NCBI GenBank assembly: GCA_018066285.1
Contig: JAGHRS010000019.1
Coordinates: 1-64,000, forward strand
Length of the DNA: 64,000 nucleotides
Direction of reading: 5' to 3'
From: Candidatus Treponema caballi
GTDB lineage: Bacteria > Spirochaetota > Spirochaetia > Treponematales > Treponemataceae
The notes beneath the pieces were generated by a model that saw only the letters and a program-made list of their open reading frames with translations, was not told the origin of the DNA and made no database searches. The translations under genes were made by a program, and so were the position numbers. The first letter of the stretch is position 1. Each line of letters starts with the position of its first letter. Of this stretch, positions 55,399 through 63,747 are shown one piece after another.

Positions 55399-57434
55399 AC
55401 AGGGGCTTTTATGCACAGCTGGCATGGACCGGCATCAAGAAAAACAGGAAGCTGTACCTTCCGTATATCATCACCTGCATCGCCATGGTCATGATGTACT
55501 ACATTACGGCGTATCTGGCTCATTCCCCGCTCATAAATGGAATGCGCGGCGGTGATGAACTTCAGATGATGATGGCGTTCGGAATGGTCGTAATCGTCGT
55601 GTTTGCAGTCATTTTCCTTATTTACACAAACTCATTTGTCAACCGCCACCGTAAAATGGAATTCGGTCTGTACAACATCCTCGGTATGGGAAAAAAGAAC
55701 ATTGCAGGCATTCTGTTCTATGAGACGCTGTTTACTGCAGGAATCGCCATTGTTTCAGGTGTTGTGGGCGGCATCCTTTTCAGCAAGCTCGGTGAGATGA
55801 TTGTCCTGAACATGCTCGATCAGACGCCTGATTACTCGTTCTACATTTCCTGGAAGGATGTGGGCAATACCGCAAGTCTGTTCCTGATCATCTTTTTTGT
55901 ACTCATGTTCAAGAACCTGCTTGGCGTGAAGGTCAGCAATCCGATTGATCTTCTTCACAGTGAAAAGACAGGTGAAAAGCCGCCGCGCGTAAACTGGTTC
56001 CTGGGACTTGCTGGCTTTGTCATCCTTGGCGTTGCGTACTATATTGCGGTAACAATCGATAATCCGATATCCGCAATTCCCCTGTTCTTTCTTGCTGTGC
56101 TGCTCGTCATTATTGCGACATACCTTATTTTCATTTCAGGCTCCGTCGTACTTTGCCGCCTGCTTCAGAAAAACAAAAAGTACTACTACAAGACACAGAA
56201 CTTCATCTCTGTTTCTTCAATGATGTACCGCATGAAAAGGAACGGTGCAGGCCTTGCTTCCATCTGCATACTTGCGACCATGGTGCTTGTCATGATGGGC
56301 TCAACGGCGTGTCTGTTCATCGGCTCTGAAGACAGCATAAACGCGCAGTGCCCTAACGACATATGCGCATCTGCTTACTTTACGGACCCGGCTGATCTTA
56401 CGCAGGAAGTGTGTGATGAAATGACGGGAAATGTTTTCCGCATTCTTGAAGAACAGAACGTACAGAACGCTTCTGTCTCTTCATACCGTGAGTTCAGTGA
56501 TCTGGCTGTCATCCGTGATGGTGTGATTCTTACTGATTATGAGCAGATGGAACTTACGAGCGGTATGGTTTCTGATGCCTTTTTCATGATGGCAATCAGC
56601 CGCGATGATTATCTCAAGATGACACGGACGCCGGTTACTACCGGTCCTGATGAGCTGATTGTATTTGGAAATACAGAAAAGCTTTCAAAAAACACGCTGA
56701 CAACTCCTGATGGAAAGCAGTATATGTTGAAATTCGTGGAGGATACATCCATTTATGAGGCAGATGCAGAAAGCTTCCTGATTTCTGAACTCATGTTTGT
56801 CTTTGATAATCCTGAAGAATTCGTGCATATGTTCGGTGGAACAAATACTGCTGGCGAAGATATGAGTTGCAGTGCAAGCTGGCGTCTGGGAATAAATGCG
56901 CCGCTTGATGATGGTCAGATTGAAAGACTGTACGCTGCGATAAATGATGAGGTGCTCATGCTTACGGGAAAGTTCGATATCCGTAACTCAAGAGTCCTGA
57001 CAAAAGCCAGTCTCAAGGATGACCTTTATTCTTCCTATGCAGGTCTGTTCTTCCTTGCCATCCTTCTGAGCATCGTGTTCCTGTTCGCGACTGTCCTCAT
57101 CATCTACTACAAGCAGATTACCGAGGGCTACGAAGACCAGCAGCGTTTTGACATCATGATGAAAGTAGGCATGACAAGAAAGGACATCCGTAAGAGCATC
57201 AACACACAGATGCTGACTGTCTTCTTCCTGCCGCTTCTGGGAGCCGGGCTTCACATGGTGTTCGCCTTCCCGATGATAAAGCAGCTGCTTGTCCTGTTCA
57301 GTCTGTACAACATACCGCTGCTGATCAAGACGGTTGTTGCAAGCTTCATTGTGTTCGCAGTGTTCTACGTCATTGTCTACCGAATTACGACTAATGCGTA
57401 CTACAGCATTGTTTCAACGAAGGATGAAGAGTAA
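55395..57434 (+). CDS. ABC transporter permease, BceB-like (FtsX family)
   Basis: Codes for 679 residues with about ten helices. A typical BceB layout: helices 1-8 in the first ~300 residues, a large extracytoplasmic domain (about residues 310-540) between helices 7/8 region and the last ones, and a final FtsX unit (QRFDIMMKVGMTRKDIRKSI). The big domain is thought to bind the peptide and to drive the kinase. It ends in front of a strong terminator. Confidence 0.9.
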   Translation: MNRGFYAQLAWTGIKKNRKLYLPYIITCIAMVMMYYITAYLAHSPLINGMRGGDELQMMMAFGMVVIVVFAVIFLIYTNSFVNRHRKMEFGLYNILGMGKKNIAGILFYETLFTAGIAIVSGVVGGILFSKLGEMIVLNMLDQTPDYSFYISWKDVGNTASLFLIIFFVLMFKNLLGVKVSNPIDLLHSEKTGEKPPRVNWFLGLAGFVILGVAYYIAVTIDNPISAIPLFFLAVLLVIIATYLIFISGSVVLCRLLQKNKKYYYKTQNFISVSSMMYRMKRNGAGLASICILATMVLVMMGSTACLFIGSEDSINAQCPNDICASAYFTDPADLTQEVCDEMTGNVFRILEEQNVQNASVSSYREFSDLAVIRDGVILTDYEQMELTSGMVSDAFFMMAISRDDYLKMTRTPVTTGPDELIVFGNTEKLSKNTLTTPDGKQYMLKFVEDTSIYEADAESFLISELMFVFDNPEEFVHMFGGTNTAGEDMSCSASWRLGINAPLDDGQIERLYAAINDEVLMLTGKFDIRNSRVLTKASLKDDLYSSYAGLFFLAILLSIVFLFATVLIIYYKQITEGYEDQQRFDIMMKVGMTRKDIRKSINTQMLTVFFLPLLGAGLHMVFAFPMIKQLLVLFSLYNIPLLIKTVVASFIVFAVFYVIVYRITTNAYYSIVSTKDEE

Positions 57435-57453
57435 TCAGTCTGATTGATGATGA

Positions 57454-57486
57454 AAAGAGTGGGCCTGCAACCCACTCTTTTTTTAT
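57454..57486 (+). terminator. Terminator of the Bce-type operon
   Basis: AAAGAGTGGG pairs with CCCACTCTTT (10 bp, loop CCTGCAA) followed by T-run. Confidence 0.9.
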
Positions 57487-57514
57487 TGTACGTGCGCCAT
57501 TTATCAGTTATAGT
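57486..57514 (+). promoter_or_regulatory. Leaderless promoter of the HAD phosphatase gene
   Basis: TTGTAC, exactly 17 bp, TATAGT, then 6 nt to ATG 57521. No ribosome-binding site. Confidence 0.6.
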
Positions 57515-57520
57515 GAAAGC

Positions 57521-58168
57521 ATGTACGACTGGCTTTTTTTTGACCTTGACGGCACCCTCACTGATCCTGCAGAGGGAATCACCAATTCTGTAGTGCACGC
57601 TCTGAAAGCTATGGGCGCTGAAGTTCCATCCTATGAAACGCTCTGTACGTTTATCGGACCGCCGCTTAACGACTCGTTCCATAACATTGCAGGCATACCG
57701 ACAGAACAGCTCCCTGAGGCGATTGCAAAATACCGCGGGTACTTTTCGACAAAAGGCATTTTTGAAAACAAGGTATACCCGGGTATTGCGGATATGCTTG
57801 AGCGCCTTCAGAAAGCGGGAAAAAAGCTCGTTGTTGCAACGTCAAAGCCTGAAGACTTTTCGGTACGCATCATAGAACACTTCGGTCTGACCCGCTTTTT
57901 CGAAAACGTCTGCGGCAGCTGCATGGACGAGACCCGCACAAAAAAAGGGGAAGTCATTGAGTACGCTCTTGAGCGGAACGCCATCGCTGATAAAAGCCGC
58001 GTCCTCATGATTGGCGACAGAAAGCACGACGTCATAGGCGCGCACGAGAACAGCCTTCCCTGTTGCGGTGTGCTCTACGGTTACGGGCCGCGCGCAGAGC
58101 TTGAGGAAGCAGGCGCCGACATCATTGCCGCTGATCTCCCGGAACTCGAAAAGATCTGCTTGAAGTAG
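57521..58168 (+). CDS. HAD-family phosphatase, phosphoglycolate phosphatase-like
   Basis: Codes for 215 residues. Motif I is FFDLDGTLTD (nucleophile and acid Asp), motif II Thr/Ser in LVVATSKPED, motif III Lys in the TRTKKGE stretch and motif IV VLMIGDRKHDVIGA. The helical cap after motif I is of the C1 type. This is the PGP/Gph-like subfamily; the substrate could be phosphoglycolate, pyrophosphate or a sugar phosphate. Monocistronic, with a leaderless-type start. Confidence 0.85.
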   Translation: MYDWLFFDLDGTLTDPAEGITNSVVHALKAMGAEVPSYETLCTFIGPPLNDSFHNIAGIPTEQLPEAIAKYRGYFSTKGIFENKVYPGIADMLERLQKAGKKLVVATSKPEDFSVRIIEHFGLTRFFENVCGSCMDETRTKKGEVIEYALERNAIADKSRVLMIGDRKHDVIGAHENSLPCCGVLYGYGPRAELEEAGADIIAADLPELEKICLK

Positions 58169-58217
58169 TACTGTCGCGGATCGCGTGTGCTTTCGCAGGG
58201 ACGAAATCTGGCTGATT

Positions 58218-58246
58218 TTGAACTATCAGAAATATCTTTTTATATT
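58218..58246 (+). promoter_or_regulatory. Promoter of the 130-residue protein gene
   Basis: TTGAAC, 17 bp, TATATT. The predicted start (about 58253) lies in or next to GGGGG, giving a very short leader before ATG 58264. Confidence 0.5.
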
Positions 58247-58263
58247 ATACAGGGGGTGCGTAT

Positions 58264-58656
58264 ATGAACAGCATGACTTTTAACGGATGGACTGTATCCA
58301 CATATGATGACATTCCGGCAGCATGTGCGGATTGTACCGGCATTCCAGAAAAGGAGGATCAGGAACGGATTTCAGAAAACGACCCGATGTTGCGTATTGT
58401 CGCAAGCCGCGATTATGTCGGCCATACCGCAAAGATTTATCTTGATTATGGGTGGGCCGTTCATCCGGATGGAACCGGCCGGCATATCCTTACTATTGAT
58501 GACCAGTGGGTTCAGGTTGAAGAAAGTGCAATCCTGTTAATGGCGTACGCAGACCGTGTATGCACTGTTGATAACGAAGAGTGCCGTGAAGAATACGTCA
58601 GCCGCTGTAAAGACGGGGAACTGCAGACAGTCGCGTTTTTGGATGATGTGATGTAA
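58264..58656 (+). CDS. Protein of unknown function (130 residues)
   Basis: Starts MNSMTFNGWTVSTYDDIP; acidic, soluble, no signal peptide or helix. Codons follow the usual bias of the window, and a good promoter and GGGGG support translation. Trp/Tyr/Asp-rich stretches (KIYLDYGWAVHPDGTGRH) suggest a small beta-sheet protein. Four cysteines are scattered (two early, two late). No family recognised; possible orphan. Confidence 0.55.
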   Translation: MNSMTFNGWTVSTYDDIPAACADCTGIPEKEDQERISENDPMLRIVASRDYVGHTAKIYLDYGWAVHPDGTGRHILTIDDQWVQVEESAILLMAYADRVCTVDNEECREEYVSRCKDGELQTVAFLDDVM

Positions 58657-58672
58657 TTGGCATATAAGACCA

Positions 58673-58701
58673 TAAAAAAAGCGCTTCTTAACGAAGCGCT
58701 T
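58673..58701 (-). terminator. Terminator of argG
   Basis: AAGCGCTTC and GAAGCGCTT form a 9-bp stem with loop TTAAC; on the minus strand it is followed by a T-run (A-run at 58673-58680 on plus). Confidence 0.85.
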
Positions 58702-58707
58702 GCTGTG

Positions 58708-58787
58708 CCGCATGGATGCGGTACCAAACTGAGACAGTTTCACAAAGTGAAACTGTCAGTCATGAATTGGCATGGATGCCAATTCAT
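58708..58787. repeat. Cluster of three perfect hairpins downstream of argG
   Basis: CCGCATGGATGCGG (58708-58721), an 11-bp stem GACAGTTTCAC/GTGAAACTGTC with loop AAA (58733-58757), and a 12-bp stem ATGAATTGGCAT/ATGCCAATTCAT with loop GG (58762-58787). Two of the three share the core CATGGATG, also found as CATCCATG at 43205-43212. Confidence 0.8.
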
Positions 58788-58791
58788 AAAC

Positions 58792-60057
58792 TTACTCCGT
58801 AGGGCGTTTTTTCAGTGACTTACTCTCTGTAATAGCCTGACCTTCGCCAACACTCTGCTCCATGAGGGCGCGAACCTTGAGTGGCAGACCGAACAGTGTG
58901 ATGAAGCCCTGTGCGTCTTTGTGGTCGTACAGGTCACCTGTTGTGAAGGAAGCAATGTTCTCGTTGTAGAGGCTGTACTTTGAGTATGAGCCTGCACCGC
59001 GGATTGAACCCTTGTACAGTTTCAGGTTTACCCAGCCTGTGCATGTTTCCTGTGTCTTGTCGATGAAAGCCATGCAGGAATCCATGAGGGTTGTGAACCA
59101 CTTTCCGTCGTAAATCAGCTCTGACATGCGGAGTGAAATCTGCTGCTTGAAGTGATAGGTGTCTCTGTCGAGGCAGAGGTGATCGATCATTTCGTGTGCA
59201 GCGTACAGGATTGCTCCACCTGGTGTTTCGTATACACCGCGGCTCTTCATACCGACGCAGCGGTTTTCGCAGATATCAACGAGACCGACGCCGTTTCTGC
59301 CGCCAATCTTGTTGAGCTCGAGCATCATTTCAAGAGCGCCCATCTTCTTGCCGTTTACTGCAACTGGAACGCCTTTCTCAAACTCAATCTTTACATATTC
59401 GCCAGCTTCAGGAGCTTCCTCAGGAACTGTGGTGAGCTGGAGCATGTGTTTGTAGTTAGGCTCGTTTTCTGTCTTCTCAAGTTCAAGACCTTCGTGTGAA
59501 AGGTGCCAGATGTTCTCATCGCGTGAGTATGACTGGTCCTTCTTCATAGGAACTTCAAGACCGCGGTCTTCAAGGAACTTGATTTCAGCGTCGCGGCTGT
59601 CCATGTTCCATTTGTCATCGCGCCATGCTGCAATAACCTTAAGGTCTGGAGCAAATGCCTTGATTGCAAGCTCAAAGCGGATCTGGTCATTTCCTTTTCC
59701 TGTAGCACCGTGGCAGATTGCTACAGCGCCTTCCTGGCGTGCGTACTCAACAAGAATCTTTCCGATAAGAGGACGTGCAGTTGAAGTACCGAGCAGGTAC
59801 TGGTCCTCGTATTTGCAGTTAGCCTTTACAGCCGGCCAGATGTAGTCTGTGATGTATTCTTCGCGTGCATCAACAACGTAGCATGCTGAAGCACCTGTCT
59901 TAAGGGCTCGGTCCTTAATCTTCTTCCAGTCGTCTCCCTGACCGACGTCGATACAGACAGCAATTACGTCGTAATCGTAGTTTTCCTTGAGCCATGGGAT
60001 GATAACAGTTGTATCAAGTCCACCAGAATAAGCAAGAATAACCTTGTCCTTTGCCAT
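58792..60057 (-). CDS. argG: Argininosuccinate synthase
   Basis: Codes for 421 residues. AYSGGLDTTVIIPWL is the N-type ATP-binding loop; ATGKGNDQIRFELA, YSRDENIWHLSHEG and GGRNGVGLVDICENR are the family signatures. It joins citrulline and aspartate to argininosuccinate. GAGG precedes the ATG. It has its own terminator and an upstream array of ARG-box-like palindromes. No argH is next to it in the window. Carbamoyl phosphate from carB could feed the same pathway. Confidence 0.97.
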   Translation of the reverse strand: MAKDKVILAYSGGLDTTVIIPWLKENYDYDVIAVCIDVGQGDDWKKIKDRALKTGASACYVVDAREEYITDYIWPAVKANCKYEDQYLLGTSTARPLIGKILVEYARQEGAVAICHGATGKGNDQIRFELAIKAFAPDLKVIAAWRDDKWNMDSRDAEIKFLEDRGLEVPMKKDQSYSRDENIWHLSHEGLELEKTENEPNYKHMLQLTTVPEEAPEAGEYVKIEFEKGVPVAVNGKKMGALEMMLELNKIGGRNGVGLVDICENRCVGMKSRGVYETPGGAILYAAHEMIDHLCLDRDTYHFKQQISLRMSELIYDGKWFTTLMDSCMAFIDKTQETCTGWVNLKLYKGSIRGAGSYSKYSLYNENIASFTTGDLYDHKDAQGFITLFGLPLKVRALMEQSVGEGQAITESKSLKKRPTE

Positions 60058-60079
60058 ATATACACCTCATATTCAAAAA

Positions 60080-60146
60080 ATGCTTAAAATATGCATAAAA
60101 ATGCATGAAATATACACGAAGTATACTGATTATGCATTTTTATGTA
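60080..60146. promoter_or_regulatory. Array of ARG-box-like operators upstream of argG
   Basis: ATGCATAAAAATGCAT (60091-60106) and TATGCATTTTTATGTA (60131-60146) resemble the ArgR half-site pair TGNAT-W4-ATNCA. A third, ATGCTTAAAATATGCAT, overlaps at 60080-60096, and TATAC/GTATA forms an inverted repeat at 60111-60125. They sit where the argG promoter should be. Confidence 0.6.
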
Positions 60147-60163
60147 AATAGGTTTGGGAAAAA

Positions 60164-61000
60164 TTAGAAAAGATACCAGGTTCCTGGCTGTACGAAGCCC
60201 ATGAAGCCGTCGTTTTCTGGGGTTTTCTTTTCTGCTGAGCTGTTATAATGGACGAGCAGCATTTTTGCTTTTGTGGCTGCATCGAGGGTTTCGAGCTGAC
60301 GGTAGGAGGCATGAACGCCTTCTGCATATCCGCTTACGTCGCAGTCATGGATAATCAGTTCTACAGGGTAACGGTTCTGGAAGTATTCAAGATACTCAGG
60401 TCTGAACTGACTGTCACCTGTGAAAAGAATGCGGTTGTCTATGAGAACGCCGTAGGAAATCTGTGAGCGTCTTAAGTTGTGTGCTTTTGTCGTAATATGG
60501 CGGGAACGGAAAATCTTCAGGTTGATGCTGCCAATGTTCGTTTCATAGATTTCAAAAGGCTTCTTCGCAATCAGTTCCGGTTTTATCTGGTTAAAATAGT
60601 CATCAAGCTTCATGTGGCCAGCTTCACTGTAATGAAGACCGCCTTTAACTGATTGTTTCCAGAGGATTTTCTTGAACTTATCGTTGATGATCAGATTGAG
60701 CTTTCTTTTAGCGACATATCTTCCTGTCAGGGCGAATTCCTCAAGGCTTCCTATATGATCTGCGTGAGGATGTGTGACAAAGATGTTTTGAATTGATGTG
60801 ACAGGTGTGTTGTATACCTTTTCGAGAGCATAAGCACACAAAGTGCCGCAATCAACAAGAATATGCTCATTACCTTTTACAATGAGAAAGTTAGTCTGAA
60901 AGTACTTTTTGGAAAAGGCACTGCCGGTACCGATGAAGAATAAAGATAGTCTTCCATCATTGGTAAGCTGCAGGGTGTCTTTGAACTCACTTATAACCAT
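60164..61000 (-). CDS. MBL-fold metal-dependent hydrolase (RNase Z-like)
   Basis: Codes for 278 residues from ATG 61000, chosen because TATAAT lies 7 nt upstream; a longer form would begin at 61027. FVTHPHADHIGS is the H-x-H-x-D-H metal motif; the Asp in LFTGDSQF and late His (VHYNSS) complete the site. It resembles the RNase Z/ElaC-like branch, but lacks a recognisable flexible arm, so the role as tRNA 3' nuclease is unproven. Located between a kinase-like membrane protein and argG. Confidence 0.75.
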   Translation of the reverse strand: MVISEFKDTLQLTNDGRLSLFFIGTGSAFSKKYFQTNFLIVKGNEHILVDCGTLCAYALEKVYNTPVTSIQNIFVTHPHADHIGSLEEFALTGRYVAKRKLNLIINDKFKKILWKQSVKGGLHYSEAGHMKLDDYFNQIKPELIAKKPFEIYETNIGSINLKIFRSRHITTKAHNLRRSQISYGVLIDNRILFTGDSQFRPEYLEYFQNRYPVELIIHDCDVSGYAEGVHASYRQLETLDAATKAKMLLVHYNSSAEKKTPENDGFMGFVQPGTWYLF

Positions 61001-61007
61001 CCCTTTC

Positions 61008-61036
61008 ATTATATCACAAAATGTCAAAAATGTAAG
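61008..61036 (-). promoter_or_regulatory. Putative leaderless promoter of the MBL-fold gene
   Basis: Minus strand: CTTACA, 17 bp, consensus TATAAT, then 7 nt to ATG 61000. Confidence 0.5.
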
Positions 61037-61038
61037 GG

Positions 61039-62763
61039 TCAGTTAAGTTCCATGAGACTGAGAACTCTCTGGTATTCGGTAGCGTTCCATCCATCCAGAA
61101 GCTGCTGCTTTCCTTTCAGTATTTCTTCTTCTGTTGGTAACCATGGATACTTATCTTTAAGCTGTGAAAGAATATAGCTTCCCTGATCGATAGAGTATTC
61201 TTCCGGCTGAAGTTCAATTGCTTCTTTCGTGAGTTCCACGGCTGCCTCTTCGTACGGAATTGATTCAATCGTCTCAAATCCGGTGACAATCCAGCGGTCT
61301 TTCTTCCAGCTGATTGTAATTATGTCAGTCTGATCAATGTAGGAGAACTCTTCGTTACCCATATTGTAAACGATGTAATAATGAACTTTCCAGGAGAATG
61401 CATCTGCTGTGTCTGCCGGATAATCAGCAGGTGGCGTTTCTCCAAGCGGAGTGAAAGTCAGATGGGTAAGACCAAAGACGTATGTATTTGTGAGTACTTT
61501 TGTGCTGAGCCATTGATTCATGGTATAGGAACCCATGCCTTCGTAGGACTGGCGCATTTTTGAGGTGACAAACATAGTTGAAAGATAGTTGGATGCATCT
61601 TTTGCGCAGTCGTCAGTGTGGGATACGTCAAAAAGTGTCGCGTCGAGCTGGTCAAAGGAATCATAGAACATGACAAGAACTTCTTCCGGTTCCATGCCTT
61701 TCGTAGTTGGTGCGTTGAGTTTATCCTTTATGAGCGAGCCTGCAAAAAAGAGCAGGACTGCAGCGCCGATTGAGCACCACTTGATTGCAAGGCTGTTCTG
61801 GCGGATAAAGCGCGTTTTTTTAAGTTTCTTCTGCTGTGACTGATATTCTGAGCTGAGCGCATAACTTGAAAGTTCGCGGCTTTCATATGCGGGAAGGTCA
61901 GGCAGGGGAACGCTCTTAGACTCTTCTGCAGGAGCCTTGCGTGAAGCCTTTCTCTTCTTTTTTGCAGTTTCCTGTACGGGAGCTGCTTTTGAAAGGTTTG
62001 TGCGTATTGCGCTGTACAGGTCTTTTGTATCAATGACGGCTGTTTCTTTTCCATCAGCAGGCGCTTCATCCTTCAGAGAGCAGAACCACTCAAGCGGAAT
62101 GAAGTTTTTGTCAAAATAATCTGCGGCACGAAGCTGGGAATCGTCCTGCGGAAACGCGGTCCTTCCGCAGATGTAACGGTATGCATAACAGGCAAGTGTG
62201 AAGCGCCAGGCGTCAATGCCCTGAAGACCGGTGTTTTTCCAGCAGCCTGCAAAGCGCGAGGCGTCTCTGTCAGAACGGGACTCGAGCGCGCGGATGAAGA
62301 CGTTTTCTGGAAGCAGCAGAATGTTGCCGTCATCTGCAACAAGCGTACCGAGCGGGCCGTTGTTTACCAGAGTAATGCCTTTTTCAGCAGCATCTTCTGC
62401 GACAAATGAAAGCGTGTTTATCGCGCGTCTGAGTTTTTCCCGAACGGCTCTGGATGCGGCGGAGTCTGACTCATCAGAAACTGTATCCGCTTCATCCATG
62501 AGTGTGAGCAACGGCTTACCGTCAAAAGGTTCACCATCAACGTAGACAGAATAATTCTTCCGTCCCGGTGCAATGTCTTCGTGAGAACCAGTCCAGTGCC
62601 AGGAACTGTAATTAATTGTTCCGTCTGCTGAAACGCTGATTATGACACCGCTTTCAGTCTGATGCTGGGACAGTTTTGCTGTTCCGGCCTCACGTGCTGA
62701 AAGACCTGTATCAATGGTAATTCCTTCTGGTGTAACTGTAAGTAAGCCGTCGCCGTATGTCAT
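61039..62763 (-). CDS. Membrane protein with degenerate kinase-like N-terminal region
   Basis: Codes for 574 residues. Residues about 1-215 hold faint protein-kinase-like landmarks: LVADDGNILLLPENVF, like the loop after the catalytic loop, and GIDAWRFTLACYAYRYICGRTAFP, like subdomain IX. A catalytic HRD and DFG are absent, so it would be inactive. A basic linker (AKKKRKASRKA) leads to one helix near 330-350, then a ~220-residue outer domain resembling an NTF2-like fold. The ATG overlaps the hflC stop, so it belongs to the hflKC operon. Fold assignments are inference. Confidence 0.4.
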   Translation of the reverse strand: MTYGDGLLTVTPEGITIDTGLSAREAGTAKLSQHQTESGVIISVSADGTINYSSWHWTGSHEDIAPGRKNYSVYVDGEPFDGKPLLTLMDEADTVSDESDSAASRAVREKLRRAINTLSFVAEDAAEKGITLVNNGPLGTLVADDGNILLLPENVFIRALESRSDRDASRFAGCWKNTGLQGIDAWRFTLACYAYRYICGRTAFPQDDSQLRAADYFDKNFIPLEWFCSLKDEAPADGKETAVIDTKDLYSAIRTNLSKAAPVQETAKKKRKASRKAPAEESKSVPLPDLPAYESRELSSYALSSEYQSQQKKLKKTRFIRQNSLAIKWCSIGAAVLLFFAGSLIKDKLNAPTTKGMEPEEVLVMFYDSFDQLDATLFDVSHTDDCAKDASNYLSTMFVTSKMRQSYEGMGSYTMNQWLSTKVLTNTYVFGLTHLTFTPLGETPPADYPADTADAFSWKVHYYIVYNMGNEEFSYIDQTDIITISWKKDRWIVTGFETIESIPYEEAAVELTKEAIELQPEEYSIDQGSYILSQLKDKYPWLPTEEEILKGKQQLLDGWNATEYQRVLSLMELN

Positions 62764-63746
62764 TAACGTTTTCCTTCCGGTGAGTACAGATAATCGAAGT
62801 AGTCCATATCAGTACTCAGTGTAGCATCAAAGTTTTTGAAAGTTTCCTTGTATGATTCAAGGCTCTTCCAGAATGTGTAGAATTCCGGATCTATGTCGTA
62901 GGCTTCTGCGTAAATGCGGGTAGCCTCAGCATCAGCGTTACCCTTGATTTCCTCGGATTCGCGGTATGCTTCTGATTCAATGGTGAGCTTATCCTTTTCA
63001 AGCTTACCAAGATAATCAGCCTTGCGTCCTTCGCCGACAGAACGATAGGCCTGTGCGACCTGGTTACGTTCCTTGATCATGCGGCTGTAAACGCTGTCTG
63101 TCATTTCGTCAGAGTACTTAATCTGGCGTGGCAGGACATCAATGAGGTCAATACCGTATCCGGAGATTGTCTTGCGTGCTTCTGCAGCCATTTCAAGACT
63201 GAGCTGGCGGCGTCCCTTGATGACTGTTTCGCTTGTCGTCTTTGCGTTGACAAGTGAATCAATCTGGGCTGCTGTCTCATCCTCAAGGCCTTCTGTTGTT
63301 TCTGCAGTAGATTCCTCGTTGATGATGTTTGAGGTGCGGACAATTTCGCTCAGTCTGTTCTGAGTGACAATGGTGCGTGTTGCAGAATCGATGATGTCAC
63401 TGATTCTGGTGTATGCGTTATCCAGCGTCTTGAATGACTTGTAGAATTGAACAGGATCACTGATCTGCCAGCGGCTTGTCGTATCTACGATGATGAACTG
63501 GTTTTCCTTTGTCGGAATGCGCTGCGGATCACCGTCGAGTGACAGAATGAGCTTTGGATATGTGGTAACAGCGTCAATGAACGGTACCTTGAAGTAAAGG
63601 CCTGCTTCTGTATGTGAATTGACGATTTCACCGAAACGGGTAACGACGACCTGATAGCCTTCGTTAACAATGTAGAGAGGTCCCATCATGAAGAAGATGA
63701 TGAGAAGGACTGCGATAATGCCAAGTGTTGTCCAGAACTTTTTCAT
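62763..63746 (-). CDS. hflC: HflC membrane protease regulator (SPFH/prohibitin)
   Basis: Codes for 327 residues. One N-terminal helix (about 7-23), then the SPFH domain (IVNEGYQVVVTRFGEI, GLYFKVPFIDAV) and a helical part with SYKETFKNFDATL at the end typical of HflC. With HflK it forms a cage around FtsH and limits membrane proteolysis. GGAGG precedes the ATG at the end of hflK. An insert of ~25 acidic residues (about 140-165, TAETTEGLEDETAAQ) is longer than in E. coli. Confidence 0.92.
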   Translation of the reverse strand: MKKFWTTLGIIAVLLIIFFMMGPLYIVNEGYQVVVTRFGEIVNSHTEAGLYFKVPFIDAVTTYPKLILSLDGDPQRIPTKENQFIIVDTTSRWQISDPVQFYKSFKTLDNAYTRISDIIDSATRTIVTQNRLSEIVRTSNIINEESTAETTEGLEDETAAQIDSLVNAKTTSETVIKGRRQLSLEMAAEARKTISGYGIDLIDVLPRQIKYSDEMTDSVYSRMIKERNQVAQAYRSVGEGRKADYLGKLEKDKLTIESEAYRESEEIKGNADAEATRIYAEAYDIDPEFYTFWKSLESYKETFKNFDATLSTDMDYFDYLYSPEGKR

Positions 63747-63747
63747 G

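Noticed and set aside
60164-61027. Calling the MBL-fold protein a definite RNase Z
   Set aside because: The metal motif fits many MBL hydrolases; the exosite arm that marks tRNase Z was not recognised, and the tRNA-linked repeats elsewhere are not evidence for it.
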